A stretch of DNA of 64,000 nucleotides from Orientallactaga sibirica. Lineage: Eukaryota; Chordata; Mammalia; Rodentia; Dipodidae. Location of the stretch: positions 42,662,501 through 42,726,500 of the forward strand of contig JAEOAD010000012.1 in NCBI GenBank assembly GCA_036365145.1. The letters are read 5' to 3'. A program made the position numbers and the translations under genes. Positions 44,471 through 55,957 of the stretch are shown in pieces. The notes beneath the pieces are model-generated. The model worked only from the letters and a program-made list of their open reading frames with translations, was not told the DNA's origin and ran no database searches. Position 1 is the stretch's first letter; each line of letters opens with the position of its first letter.

Positions 44471-45240
44471 TCATTCATTGTTTAATAGTACATTGTATTG
44501 TGGTCATATATGATTTAGGAAAAAACATCAACTTTCCAGAAGTTATGGTGGCATGCCTTATGCTCTATTATATGATCTGTTTTGTAGGAGGTTCCATGGG
44601 CTGCTGAGAAAAAATGTATATTCTCTAGAATTAGGGTGGAATGTTCTATAGATATCTGTGATGTCTAATTGATGATTGGCATTGCTAAGATCTATTATTT
44701 CCCTGTTGATTTTCTGATTGGATGATCTGTCTATTGATGATAGTGGGGTATTGAAATCCCCTACTATGATGATATTGGAATTTACTAATGAATTTATTTG
44801 TTTTCAAGTAGGTTTTGCTTTATAAACTGTGAAACTCCAATGTTTGGTGTGTATAGATTCATGATTGTGATGTTATCTTGTTGAATTGTTCCCTTAATGA
44901 GTAAGAAGTGGTCTTCTTTGTCCTTCTTGATTATTTCTTGTTTGAAATCTATTTGGTCAGATATTAATATAGCCACACATGCTTATTTTTTTAATTTCTA
45001 TTTGCTTAGAAATTCATTTTCCATCCTTTCCCAGTAAGGGGATATCTATCCTTAGTGGTGAGGAGGTTTCTTGAAGACAGCAGATGAAAAGTCCATTTTT
45101 CTGATCCACCCTGTTAACTTGTGTCTCTTTATGGGTGAGTTAAGACCATTAATATTTAATGTTGTCACTGTGAGGTTTGATTTAGTCCCTGTCATGTTGG
45201 AAGCTTTATGTAGTTTGGTGTTCTCTTGGTCTTTCAATGA
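44471..45240 (-). mobile_element. L1 ORF2 remnant: endonuclease domain
   Basis: Minus-strand start region near 45237 with the typical LNINGLNSPIKRHKL; the block after it that should hold the QET motif is altered (FKKPPHH). The part 44794-44976 carries MNLYTPN. Around 44645-44790 are VGDFNTPL, DRSSNQKIN, DITDIYRTFHP and EYTFF motifs. Several frameshifts break the domain, so no functional nuclease is predicted. Confidence 0.93.
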
Positions 45241-46370
45241 TTTTGTGCCTGCTCTAATTTTGGTTACTGTGATATTTTTGTAGGCTCTTGCACTTGTTTG
45301 TTTGACTCTTCTTAGTAGAGTATATCCTGTAGCATTCTCTGTAGGTTTGGCTTTGTGTTCATATAACCATCGAGCTGGCTTTTATCATGGAAGGTTTTCT
45401 TTTTACCGTCTGTTATGATGAATATTTTCACTGGGTACAATAGTTTTTATTGGAAACCATTGAAGAATCCGAGGTAATTCTGATGGGTTTGCCTTTGTGT
45501 TTTACAATTTTTTTCTCTATTGCTGCTTTTAGCACACTTTCTTTGTTTTCATTGTTTTGAGTTTTCACTATGATGTTCCTTGAAGAGTTTCTTATTTGGT
45601 CCAGTCTGTTTGATGTTCTGTGAGCTTCTTGTTTCTGGATAGATCTCTCTTTTAAGAATGTGGCAAAGTTTTCTTCAATAATTTTGTTGTATAAATTCTC
45701 AATAACTTTGAACTGAATTTTTCCCCTTCTGGCATACCCCTGATACAGATATTTGGTTGTTTTAGGGAATCCCAAAATTCCTTCAAATTGTGTTCATATG
45801 ATCTTTTGAATTTATCAAAGTTTTGGACTCCCAAATCACTTCTTCTTGTCGTCCAGATTTGAGGGTCTGTCTGCTACATGATTAACTCTGTTAGTGAAGG
45901 TTTCCAGGGAGGCTTTGACTGACTCTATTTGATTTTTGTTTTCTGTTGCATTTTTCTGTATTGTACCCATCCCTTAGTGGAGTCCCGATTTCAGGTTGGG
46001 GTATGATTTTCTTGATGGTTCTTGGCAGTTATTTTTGTATTTAATCATATCTTCATTAGGCTTAACCAGCTGGTTATTGACATTTCTCTTTATTTACTCA
46101 CCTTCAATTCATTTATCTCTCTTGTGCTGTCCCTCTTTTTTTTTTCAATTAATTTAAGCCTGGTGAAGAAAGCTAAGTGCAGTAAGAGATGATTCCACTG
46201 AATTTCACTTATGTGATTATTGATTTTTTGGTGAATTGCTTCCAGTTCAACAATTTGTTTGGTCAGAGTAAATAAGCTTATTGTCCTTTCGTTTTGGGAT
46301 TCAGTTTCTCTTGTCTCCTCTGCACTTTCATTGGAGACTTCCAATGTGGGACTAGGCAACCTTCATGGAT
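45241..46370 (-). mobile_element. L1 ORF1 remnant
   Basis: Minus strand. 46090-46359 is an N-terminal segment rich in E, Q, K and R, consistent with the coiled coil. 45652-45834 and 45428-45775 carry the RNA-binding region, with EEGKxx-like GMPEGEKF, EAHRTSNRLDQIRNSSRNI, LKAAIEKK and GKPIRIT. The C-terminal part (DGKKKTFHDKSQ-like) follows at about 45360-45420 in another frame, with some 20 residues missing before it. ORF1 protein is the nucleic-acid chaperone of L1. This copy is broken by frameshifts. Confidence 0.9.
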
Positions 46371-46790
46371 ATTTCTCAGCTTGTTATCTCATGTTGTTTT
46401 ATTATGTTGGGATCTATCTATCTTGAGGTAAAAGTGTGCTTTATTAAGGAGGAAGTAAGAATTTATCCTTGTAAGATCTTCAGTGAATGTTCTATTTTGC
46501 ATTTTCAGCTGGACTGGAGGGAGATGTTATTCTATGCATAGATATGGGGATTGTGGCAGTCTCAAGTGTGCCTGCAGCTTTGGGCTGGTAGCTAATATGA
46601 GACTTGTGGTTGGATGTCTAGAATATCTTCAGCCCATGATCACAGCCCTGCCTTGCTTATGGACTTCAGGGGCTATAGCATTTGCCCCTGTTCCCTTACT
46701 GTACTCAGCTGAGAAAATTGTGGAGGATTCACTGGCACCCCTTGATGGGTGGTTGCCAGATATTCCTGTGCTCCCTGCTGGAGGAAGAAA
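46371..46790 (-). mobile_element. L1 5' region (probable 5' UTR), antisense
   Basis: Lies upstream of ORF1 on the minus strand and is more GC-rich than its surroundings. Its presence shows the element is not strongly 5'-truncated. I do not recognise a monomer repeat. The 110-codon plus-strand ORF at 46483-46815 is antisense to this region and extends into the adjacent LTR; it is not supported as a gene. Confidence 0.55.
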
Positions 46791-47178
46791 TGATGTTCCA
46801 ACTGGGCACAGGTAACTGGAAGGAATATTATTTATTGAAGCTTACTAGGAAGGGATATTATTTATTGAAGCTTACAGATCCAGGGGAAGTTCCATAATGG
46901 CAGAAGAAGCGACCTGCTCTCACAGGGCCAAGCAGAGAGAGCAAAGCCCCCAGCCACACAGCACACAGAGCAAAACTACTGCCAAAAAGTCACAGCACAC
47001 TTCGGGAACTCCTACTGGGCACACTTTGCATATCTTTACAATGGAATCTCAAACCCACCATTAATACCTTAAGACCAGCCCCCAGTGACATTGCCTCTAG
47101 GAAGGTGATTGCAGATGCAAACTATAAAGTAATAAAACATTGAATATATTGGGGGCCATATATTCAAACTACCACAAC
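46788..47178 (-). mobile_element. LTR of the TGTGGTAGTTTGAA...CTACA family, antisense
   Basis: 'gatgttccaactgggcacag' (a damaged start), 'ggggaagttccataatggca', 'cacagggccaagcagagaga', 'gggaactcctactgggcaca', 'ctttgcatatctttacaatg' and the end 'catatattcaaactaccaca'. It contains a 30-bp tandem duplication (ggaatattatttattgaag at about 46822 and again about 46852). The L1-side end lacks the usual TGTAGCAGAC. Confidence 0.85.
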
Positions 47179-47203
47179 TGCTAAGCCATCTCTCCAGCCT
47201 CCT
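47179..47203 (-). mobile_element. Head fragment of a tRNA-derived SINE, antisense
   Basis: 'ctgctaagccatctctccag' plus 'cc' is the reversed head of the DIP-like SINE, abutting the LTR end directly. The rest of the SINE is not found on the other side of the LTR. Confidence 0.7.
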
Positions 47204-48100
47204 TAATTTTTATAATATGTATGAAACAACTGATATTACATTTATCACAGACCAAACACTGAATGCATACTTGTGTTGGTTATTATTATCACATTCTCAT
47301 TATAAACATCACTGTTAGCATCATACAATGAGAAGAGGCTGAGAATCAGAAAATTTATGAGGGATAAAATGCAGCAGTGACAAAATAGGGCAGTTCAGGA
47401 AACTAAACTGGCGACTCTGGGCATGAAGCAGATGCTTATGCAGGCCAACCCCAGCATGTGCTGCCAAATAGGACAGCTCGTTACAGGTACTGCTCCAGGC
47501 TACTAATGAATCAGGACAAGCACATTTAGCCCCAAACTGTCATCCGCACCATCTAGCTAAAACTATTTCTTAAATACAGACCCTTTTTAGTCATGTTCTG
47601 ATCATCATGTGTTAGAAATGCTTGCATAATTTAGATCCCTGCCAAAAGTATGGCATCATCCAAACACTGCATTACATTGGAAGGGGAGGGAGAGAAAGAT
47701 GAAAAATCAGCAACAGTTAATTGTTTTAGATATATAGAAACTCAGCCTTCATTTTTCTAGCATAGCTTTTAAAAGAAAAAAACAGCTTGTGTAGCTTCTC
47801 CAATAAGTGAAGACATAAAGGATCCACCTCATTAACATGTTCAGAAATATATCAAGTCCTAAAACTCTGTGTTAGCTTAAGACTTCTGAAATTCTATGGT
47901 GGTGAAAGAGAAATAGGTTGCAGAAGATGAACTGAAATTTGTTCCTTGAGACCCACATGGGACACTGTTAGTAGGGTGGGCATAGAAAAACCCTACATGT
48001 AGCTTCTGGCAAAATGGCAGGATTATTAGATACTGGAAGTTAAATGCAGTGGGAACCAGAGTGGTCATTTTAAGAAGAAAATTAAATAATGTCTCCTTTC
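47204..48100. other. Unassigned stretch, possible MIR at 47230-47390
   Basis: 'attattatcacattctcatt' with 'ctgagaatcagaaaatttat' could be a degraded antisense MIR. Nothing else recognised. Confidence 0.35.
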
Positions 48101-48109
48101 TATTTCAAA

Positions 48110-48370
48110 TCTTTTAAAACCATCCTCAACCAGTTAAAACTGAAATTCTATTCTTCACAATGATCTGGATTGCCTTAAATAAACTCACTTTCTTTTTCTG
48201 TCTGATCATGTCTTTAACTGGCAGTTTCATGGCTGACTCTATTTCAGTTTTCATATCTCAGCTCAAATTTCACCTTTGTCAGATGTTTCATTCCTGACAA
48301 TCACTCTCTATCAGCTTTCGTGGTTGTCCAAGAATCATGCCATACTAGTTTTTAGTATTTTTAATAACTA
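48110..48370 (+). mobile_element. L2 LINE 3' fragment
   Basis: 'tctcagctcaaatttcacct', 'ttgtcagatgtttcattcct' and 'gacaatcactctctatcagc' match the L2 3' region (tcagctcaaatgtcacct...cctgaccactctctatca). Old. Confidence 0.6.
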
Positions 48371-49186
48371 GTATATTATTATTTAGTATTTTTAATATTT
48401 TACTTTAAATATATTATTATATTGCATAATATATCAGTATTTCAAAAGAACACAAGTCACAGAGTCATTGAATTGATTATATGAAATAATATATGTTAAA
48501 TAACTGTCCTCAAACTTGACAATGGGTAAGGTAATGTATTTGATGCATACTTGTCATATTCATTGTTATTGTATCATCATCCTCATCGAATAAAAGAAGA
48601 AGGCAAGGTTGTTGTGGAAGAATTATTTCTTATAGGTGGAAGGGAAATATGTTTATTTTTGTTTGCTAGCTTTAACTCAGGGCCCACCTCTGATGCCAGC
48701 TTCTTCCCACAGTCCGAAGTGTGAGCCTCGCTAATTCTCTCGAGATTGTTGAATTCTTCTAGGGTGACAGCATCTTTCCAAAGAAGTCTTAAAGCCTCTT
48801 TTAAAGGGCTCATATGATTAGGTCAGGCCCATTTGAAGTAATTTTTCTTTTGATTAAGCAAAAATAAAATTGATCAGTAAGATAATTATATCTATAAGAT
48901 CTTTCATAGTTGCATATTAGTTTACCACCAAAATTAATCTCAGGAGTGTTGCCAGCCATATTTACAATTGTGACCCAGGCTCAAAGGGATAATATTACAT
49001 TGGACATATATATCAGGCAGTATGAATGTTGAGGTCCATCATAAAATTTTGCCTATCATAGACACTTACCAAGAAGAATTGTGCTATGAGCTTCTTAAAT
49101 CAATGACTTTTCTTTTGCTTTGTAGTTCTTGGGTGTAAAGTGCAGACTTGATGTGATTTTCCTCCCTGAGCTACAGAATTTTGCAG
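48371..49186. other. AT-rich stretch, nothing assigned
   Basis: Contains TA-rich near-repeats at 48350-48430 (tttagtatttttaata). A 76-codon antisense ORF at 48583-48813 shows no domain. Confidence 0.45.
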
Positions 49187-49204
49187 TTAAAAGATTCAAT
49201 GAGA

Positions 49205-49334
49205 GCTGGGGATGGTGGTGCACATCTTTAATCCCAGCACTTGGGAGGCAGAGGAAGGAGGATTGCGGTTCGAGGCCACCCTGAGAATACAGAGTGAATT
49301 CCAGGTCAGCCTGGGCTAGAGTGAGACAGTACCT

Positions 49335-49368
<34 letters not shown>
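49205..49368 (+). mobile_element. B1-type SINE, perfect 16-bp target duplication and long poly-A
   Basis: 'gctggggatggtggtgcaca', 'tctttaatcccagcacttgg', 'gaggcagaggaaggaggatt', 'gttcgaggccaccctgagaa' and 'ccaggtcagcctgggctaga', then a 37-base A-run (49336-49372). The direct repeat aaaagattcaatgaga lies at 49189-49204 and 49369-49384. The intact tail and exact duplication suggest a young insertion. The ORFs crossing it are artefacts. Confidence 0.97.
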
Positions 49369-49374
<6 letters not shown>

Positions 49375-49384
49375 TTCAATGAGA

Positions 49385-51030
49385 ATGGCTATGAGGTCAA
49401 GCAAAATAAATGTAATAGAACTGCAAAAAAAAAAAAAAAAGATTTATTTACAGGATTTAATAGCCTCTTTGAAAATTTTATAGTCATGAAATTAGCATTC
49501 TTATGCTTTATTTAATTTTAGAATTTGAAAGACTTATCAAAAATGCATATAAACGCACAGTTTTTACAGTTTTTAATGAACCACTGGTCTAAATATAATC
49601 TCCAAAATGCATACCCTGTCGCTTTTAGAAATTCATAAAAAATATTTGTGTAACATTTCATTTGATATTAAGCTACTTAAAGCAATTGACCAGCTGTGTA
49701 TTTAAGCACTGATGTAGGAAACTTATGCTTTTCAATAGAAACAAGAGGACACTTTACATTAGCACATAAGGATATTGGGAATTCTAATGACTTCTTTTTT
49801 GGCACAGCATGTTATGTCTGTGATAAAGCTGCCATTTCAAAGTGTGTAATATTTTAAGACATTCACTTCTGCTTCCCAAGTAAAGAAGATAATAGTTGAC
49901 CAACCATTGTAAAAAACACAATCTATGGTGAAAAAGAAATTGGAACAACATTTTCAGTTACTGGAGAACTAGCAGAAGAAGATGGACCCTAAGAAAAGGG
50001 AAACAAATTAAGTGAATCCTACTCTATATTTCTGCCTGGAACTGATTTCCAAATAAGAATATACAGATGTAAGCGAATCCCAGAGAGAGTTTTGTCTTGT
50101 TGGGTTGAATGATCATAAATAGGAGTTCAAGAAGAGAAATGTAGATAAATCTTGCACAACAGCATACTAAAGAGGTGAGGGCTCCATAAATAAGGAGTTC
50201 CAGAAATCTATATTGGGATGCCCTCAACACTCTAGATGGGGTTTACTCTGTGTACACATCTGAGTGTAACTGGAATCCTACCCTAGTTAAGAGGCCAAAC
50301 TTTGGAGGCTTCAATGTACCAGGTCTGCCACTTGCCAAAGTATGCAAACAAAAGTCATGGAAAAATCCAGGGAAGAAGTTAAATTAAAATGGCTATTTTG
50401 GGAAAATGAGAACTAAGCATTTAAGCTCATATAGAGGGGACTGACAGGGGTGTTAGAATTTAATAGAGGACAGATTGTGGCAGGGGTGAGAGGTATGCAT
50501 AATAATCAGTCTTGGTCAAAGTGAGAACTGGATAATAAACAGCTTACTCTGCTTCTGCCAGATGGCCCTGGATAAGTTCTTATTGCTCAAGGAGGCAATC
50601 TGGTTCCCTTGGGAGAATTGATCCTGTTTGGAGAGTGGTGTGATATCTTCATGGGCAGATCTGTCTGTGGAACTCTACTTTTTGCTGGAATCCAAGGTGA
50701 CCTCATGTTTAGGACAGCAACTGGAAACTTTCAGGCATAATTTCAGGGGTTGGGCAGGACACTTTATAAGCTATTAAGATGTTTCAGCTGCTCTTATCTT
50801 TGTCCCTAAACCCTTGAAAGAGTAGGTGTCATCAGATTTTAGACATTCTTTTTTAATTTACATATATATATATTTTATAAAAAGTTTGGACACATAGACT
50901 CCCCTCTCTCTATGTGTGGAATTAAGGAGGTATCACCCAGATAAAGGATATACATGCAAGATGAGGACAGAAATATTAGGCTTTTATCTTTCTTTTAATT
51001 CTCTTATAGATCTAATAAAACAGTTAATGT
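49385..51030. other. Unassigned stretch
   Basis: A second A-run lies at 49425-49440. No gene or repeat recognised. The antisense ORF at 50024-50230 has no recognisable domain. Confidence 0.4.
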
Positions 51031-51039
51031 AATTTTGAA

Positions 51040-51212
51040 TTTTGTATGTAGTGTGTGTGTGTGTGTGTGTGTGTGTGTCTTGTCACTGCAAACAAACACC
51101 AGACACATGAGCCACTTTGCATCTGGCTTTAAGTAGATGCTAAATAATTGACCCCAGGCTGATAGGCTTTGCAAGCAAGCACCTTTAATCACTGAGCCAT
51201 GTATATAGTCCA
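51040..51212 (-). mobile_element. Degraded tRNA-derived SINE, antisense
   Basis: A (TG)n run (51051-51078) stands where the tail would be, followed by 'tgcatctggctttaagtaga', 'tgataggctttgcaagcaag' and 'cacctttaatcactgagcca', the reversed SINE body and head. The CT-rich tail part is replaced. Confidence 0.7.
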
Positions 51213-51219
51213 GGAGTCA

Positions 51220-51242
51220 TTTTTTTTTTTTTTTTTTTTTTT
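51220..51242. repeat. Poly-T run (23 bases)
   Basis: Uninterrupted T-run immediately after a degraded SINE. It could be the poly-A tail of a minus-strand retroposon lying to its right, but I cannot identify one there. Confidence 0.95.
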
Positions 51243-52415
51243 AGGCAAAGCAATATCTATTAAATGAGGATACTGGATATGATTAGAAAATGAATACCAG
51301 GATGCTAGAAGTGATCTAATAGCCATTATTCACAAAAGGTTAAGAGAAACTCAAGTTCCAAGTGGTCTGATTAGTATAACCTCATTGCATAAAAAATTGT
51401 ATTCACTGATGACCACAACATATTGTTATACCTTAGTGGAAGGAATGATAAAGCTACGGTGACAAGGCTGCTGAGAAACACTCTAAGAAAACTTCAAAAC
51501 AAGAGACAAAAGCAACAATCTGCTCAGCGATTAATTTGATGACTTCTATAACAAATACTCACCAGACTGATTAAATTATCAAAGAAATGTTTATTTAAAC
51601 CTATTGCTATAGAAGACAATGAAGGAACTTTGCAGAAACAAAAGAGAGATAGCAATTCAGTGAATTGAGGAGAAATATTTGAAGACATGAGTGAGGGGGT
51701 TGGTCACTGTGATTCAGTCATCAGTGCCTGCTAATTGTCATCATTGGAAGTGAGATGTTTTACTTTCCCACAGACACTGGGAGACAGGGATCTGGTGCGA
51801 CATTCTCCATTCTTCAGCAAGACATTTTCTGGAGTTGTAAAAGATTTTTATCTCAAAGGGACAGAGAAAGTGTATACAATCGCAAGCTATCTAAAGTAAG
51901 TGTTTTGGTAAAGGAGGAGAACGACCTATAGTCAAGAAAAAGTCTGTCTAACATTTAACCCAAGGGGAATTTGAAGGCAGTCTTGGTGAGTTACCAAAAT
52001 AAATCACCATATAATGTAAAGGAAAGCTTGTGTGCTTTATGGATTTCAGGCTTGACTAGCCAGCTCCATGATTATGTAAGCCATTTTCTCAAAATCAGTC
52101 TATTTCTATCTCTCTCTCTCTCTCTCATGCTCTTATTCTAGTGCTCTTATGTTTTCTGACAGTACTTGACAGACAAAAATTGGTATTTAGTACCCTGGAT
52201 TGTTCCTGATAAGCTCATTCTTGTTTTATACACCTTTTTATTTGGGGGCATATTAAATAGTATATTAATGATAGCTGCAACAGGTTTTATTTTCCATTGT
52301 TTCTATCAAGAAGTGGTTTATTTGTGTGTTTATCTTTTATCTTTCTCCTTGAATTTGGACTGTCCTTGTGACAGTTTTCACAACAGAAGGTGTGTTTGGA
52401 GTGACATTTAGAAAG
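51243..52415. other. Unassigned stretch
   Basis: Holds a short (CT)n at 52109-52127. An 81-codon hydrophobic ORF at 52166-52411 is typical of T-rich DNA read in this frame and is not supported as a gene. Confidence 0.4.
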
Positions 52416-52430
52416 TTGCAGCTTAGCATT

Positions 52431-52654
52431 AAAAAAAAAATATTTTATTTATTTATTTATTTTGACAAAAAGAGAGAGAGAGAGAGGTGCGGGGGAGAGA
52501 CAATGGATGTGCGAGGGCCTCTAGCCACTGGAAATGATCTCCAGATGTGTTCAACCACCTTGTGCATGTGGCTTACGTGGGTTCTGGGCAATTGAACCTA
52601 GGTCCTTAAGCTTCTTAGGCAAATGCCTTAACCACTAAACTATCTCTCCAGCCC
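52431..52654 (-). mobile_element. tRNA-derived SINE (DIP-like), antisense
   Basis: 'tttatttatttatttatttt' and a GA run, then 'gcgagggcctctagccactg', 'ttgtgcatgtggcttacgtg', 'cttaaccactaaactatctc' and 'tccagcc'. The flanks cagcttagcatt (52419-52430) and cagcctagtattt (52655-52667) are a diverged target duplication. Confidence 0.92.
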
Positions 52655-52821
52655 CAGCCTAGTATTTACGAAGTCCACTACCACCAGTAAACTCCATTTG
52701 GAATCCAGTGACTGGGAGAGAAGACTGACACAGAGAGGGCAATATCAAGCAACCTGATCAATACCCCTAGTGGAACAACCAGTCAAGAGACATATTGAAT
52801 AAATTGCATTGTTAATGAAGG

Positions 52822-53174
52822 TGTGGTAGTTTGAATAGATGCCCCCCAATATATTCAGTGTTTTATTAGTTTATAGTTTGCATCTGTATCCACCTGGCTG
52901 GAGGCAATGTCCCTGGGTGGATCTTAAGGTATGGTGGTGGGTTTAGGATTTCAATCTAAAGATATGCAAAATGTGCCTAGCTGGAGTTCCTGAGGTGTGC
53001 TGTGCTGTGTGGTTTTTTGGCTTGTGGTTTTTTCTTTCTCTGTGTTTTTGGTCCTGTGAAGTCAGGCCAGCTTCTTCTGCCATTATGGAACTTCCCCCTG
53101 AACAAATATCCCTTCCTCCATAACTGTGCCTGGTCTGGAAGTTCATCTCAGTAAATCTGAAGCTGTCTGCTACA
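52822..53174 (+). mobile_element. Complete solo LTR, perfect 5-bp target duplication
   Basis: A 353-bp element beginning TGTGGTAGTTTGAATAGATG and ending GCTGTCTGCTACA. Internal blocks: 'cctggctggaggcaatgtcc', 'cagcttcttctgccattatg', 'gaacttccccctgaacaaat', 'tgcctggtctggaagttcat'. The flanks are GAAGG at 52817-52821 and GAAGG at 53175-53179. It is the same family as the antisense copies at 29573, 31137, 46788, 61689 and 61920. No internal provirus sequence remains. Confidence 0.92.
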
Positions 53175-53179
53175 GAAGG

Positions 53180-53865
53180 GAAATGTAAAAGAACCGTCTA
53201 GCTTCCCTTGCTCTTATTCTACTTACATCTTACTGATTCAGGGGTCACACATTTGAGCAATACATTAGTCTACCAATAGCTTCAGCTAGCATCTGTGCTG
53301 TATGTGGGAGTGGGGTGGGGAGTAGGGGATGTGATGACAATTGCCTAGGATGTCTGCTTTTGTTGAAAACACTGAATCTTAATTTGGACCTCCAGATGTC
53401 TGTCAGTTACCTAAGAATTTTGAAAGTTGTGTTTATGTTGTATCTGTTTTCTTTTTAGCACTGAGCTTTGAGCTACTAGCCATCATGAGCTGAAACATCT
53501 GACCATCAAAGGAACAGAAAGAAGTGGCAGTTAAGTTCTGAAAGATCTCTGAATGAAGTTCCCTTCATTAACCTGTCTCTTCCTCAGTCCTACCTCTGTA
53601 ATTCCCCAACTCTCTGGAGGTGAGGGCCTGATTTTCTATGGAGGTTCCTACTACTCCCTCCTTTGATCACTGATATCCTGCATGCAAGTGTTTGCTAAAT
53701 CCTCTTCATATCCTTTCTCTCTTTTCTCTGGGAAAATTATTGGACCATATATACAAGCAGGATATCAGTTTTATACTTACAAACAGCCAGTGCACATAGA
53801 TATCCCCAAATAGTATTAATTTACACTGAAGCAAGGTACAGATTTTCCAGAGACACCTTGATGAA
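53180..53865. other. Unassigned stretch
   Basis: More GC-rich than the flanks but with no recognisable gene or repeat. Confidence 0.4.
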
Positions 53866-53869
53866 TTGA

Positions 53870-53975
53870 CGATGAATGACAACCCCTGGAAACATGAAGA
53901 AAAATAAACATTTTCTTCTTTTTAGTTTGTTATCACAGGTATTTTGCTACAGTGATGAAAAACAGTCCAATACAC
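53870..53975 (+). mobile_element. Possible LTR 3' end fragment
   Basis: 'gaagaaaaataaacattttc' with 'ttatcacaggtattttgcta', 'cagtgatgaaaaacagtcca' and 'atac' resembles MaLR/ERVL LTR ends (...aataaa...ctcaggtattttgttacagtaacagaaaactgactaatac). Tentative. Confidence 0.45.
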
Positions 53976-54765
53976 TTTTTTTTTCTTAATGGTTGACTTA
54001 TAGGTATAGTTTCCCCTCAAAATATGATAGATCAATTTAAACATAAATCTGATAAAGTTGGTCATTTACATATCCCTAAATATTGCAGCAGACTATTTCT
54101 TTCCTTAAATAATATGCTATAATGACAAAAATAAATTGCAATGTTATGATCTGATAATTGTTCACAGATATGAAACCATTTTTGTACTCAGCAGTACCTT
54201 TCAGTCTTATTTCTGTTTTCACTAAAGCTGAAACAAGCCAATCTGAGTGACTTGCTGGTTTCAAAATCACCCAGGTACCAAATAATTGTTTCAATGTTCT
54301 GTATTTAACCACAGTCCAACAGAATCAATATCTTGGTGGGTTAGAGCCATGTTAGTAAGAATCATGCCCCTTAATATTTTAGAAGCCCTGGACTTACACT
54401 CACCATACATTTGTAGCAGCATCTATATGTGTGTATTTGTGTGTGTGAAGTATACTTTCTAACACTCATACATAGGTTACACTTTTACTACATGTAGATA
54501 AAACCTGTCCTGTGGATTAAATGTGAGATGCTTAGGTAAACCATAAAACATTTTCATAAGCCACAAACATGTAAAGCATGCAATTATATTTCCAAACCTG
54601 AAATTAACTCCTATCTTGATCCACAACCTCACTTAGTTTCAGAACTTGCAATTAATTGTAAAACATATATTCTTTGATCATGTCAAGTTTGGTATTAAAT
54701 ATGAATTGTTTCCTCTTAACATTTTATCTTTAAAGATGTTCCTAAGTTTTAGTACTTACTTACTT
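53976..54765. other. AT-rich stretch, nothing assigned
   Basis: No gene or repeat recognised. Confidence 0.45.
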
Positions 54766-54767
54766 TC

Positions 54768-55000
54768 TTTTTTTTTTTTTTTTTTTTTCAATCTGTATTT
54801 TTGGGGTAGGGAGCATTCCTCTTCTTGACATGGCCTGGGTTTCTGTCCAGAGATACACATAAATGTGTGCCTTCAGCTTCCATTTGTGTTTTTCACAGTG
54901 TTTTCTTCCATGGTAGAAAATCCTGTTTCTAACATGATTGAGTGTAGGAAAATTTTCCTTAGTCATTCTTCTAGCTTTGGATAAATTTTGACTCATTCCT
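54768..55000 (-). other. Possible minus-strand retrocopy after a poly-T run
   Basis: A 21-base T-run (54768-54788) is followed by sequence that, on the minus strand, carries a 78-codon ORF running into the A-run. This is the layout of a retroposed transcript. I recognise no parent gene, no polyadenylation signal and no target duplication, so a chance A-run is equally possible. Confidence 0.2.
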
Positions 55001-55608
55001 GGAATCTCTCTGAGACTTGGTCCTCATGAGATATTCACTACCACTGAAATCTCAGGCAACCATTTTGAGCTTCTGACAGTGATGTTTCTGTAAAACTAGC
55101 TACAGGCCTCAGAGAGCTGAGCTGGGAAGTGATCCTTAAATCTTTTATTTTCACAAATTAAAAATGCATATCTGACTTCAGTTTCATCATGCCCATATCA
55201 AGTTTTGCCATCTAATTTTCTTTCTGTTTCTAGATCAGATGATCTTAGAGAACTGGAGAGATGAGCAGTAGCAGAATATCAAAGAAGTTTGTACATTTTT
55301 TTTTTTTTTGCAGCTTTTAAACCTGTACCTGCATTTTCATTTTGTAAGTCTTTCCAGGTAATGGTTGTTTATTAATTTTTATTATCATTATTTTTATTTT
55401 TACCATTATATCATTTATAGCAATAATTTTATTATATAGAATGGCAGTTCTATGTGAAAAAAAATGGGTTCTCATTTCTGAGGAAAGTACTAGGCTTCAT
55501 TCAAATGTAGGTTGAGCAAGGATTGCACAGATAAGTCAAGACTTTCTTTAGCATGTTGTTTACACATAGTGAGAACTAATAACTCATCATATAATAAATA
55601 AATAGTGG
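55001..55608. other. AT-rich stretch, nothing assigned
   Basis: No gene or repeat recognised; a T-run lies at about 55298-55309. Confidence 0.45.
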
Positions 55609-55611
55609 TTT

Positions 55612-55945
55612 TTTGTGTGTGTGTGTGTGATGTATGTGTGTGTGTGACATATACATGTGTACTCTTGTTCAAGAGGAAAGACACATACATGCCATTGCAT
55701 ACATGTTGAGGTCAGAAGACAACACTGGTGTTGGTTCTCTCTTTCCACCTTATTTGAAGCAAGTTTGTCATTATTTACCACTATTTTTGCCAAACTAGCG
55801 GGAATCTTGTCTTTACCTCTGTTCTCACCATAGGCCTGTTGGGATTACAAACACACCATTGTGTCTGGCTTTACATAGGCTCTGGGGATCCAAATTCAGG
55901 TATTCCGACTAGGAAGGCAAATGTTTTATCTACTGAGCCATCTAT
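55612..55945 (-). mobile_element. B4/B3-like composite SINE, antisense, degraded
   Basis: A TG-rich tail (55612-55650), 'cataggcctgttgggattac', 'attgtgtctggctttacata', 'ggctctggggatccaaattc' and the reversed head 'atctactgagccatct'. The order fits an antisense composite rodent SINE; the subfamily is uncertain. Confidence 0.6.
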
Positions 55946-55957
55946 AAAAGCATTTTC

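Noticed and set aside
43550..46359. A functional L1 reverse transcriptase or ORF1 protein
   Set aside because: Frameshifts and stops break both ORFs, the catalytic FADD reads FAEE, and the 3' end is absent.
46483..46815. A 110-codon plus-strand gene in a more GC-rich patch
   Set aside because: It lies antisense to the L1 5' region and crosses into an LTR.
52166..52411. A small membrane protein
   Set aside because: Hydrophobic translation is what T-rich DNA gives in this frame; there is no start context, conservation or neighbouring gene to support it.
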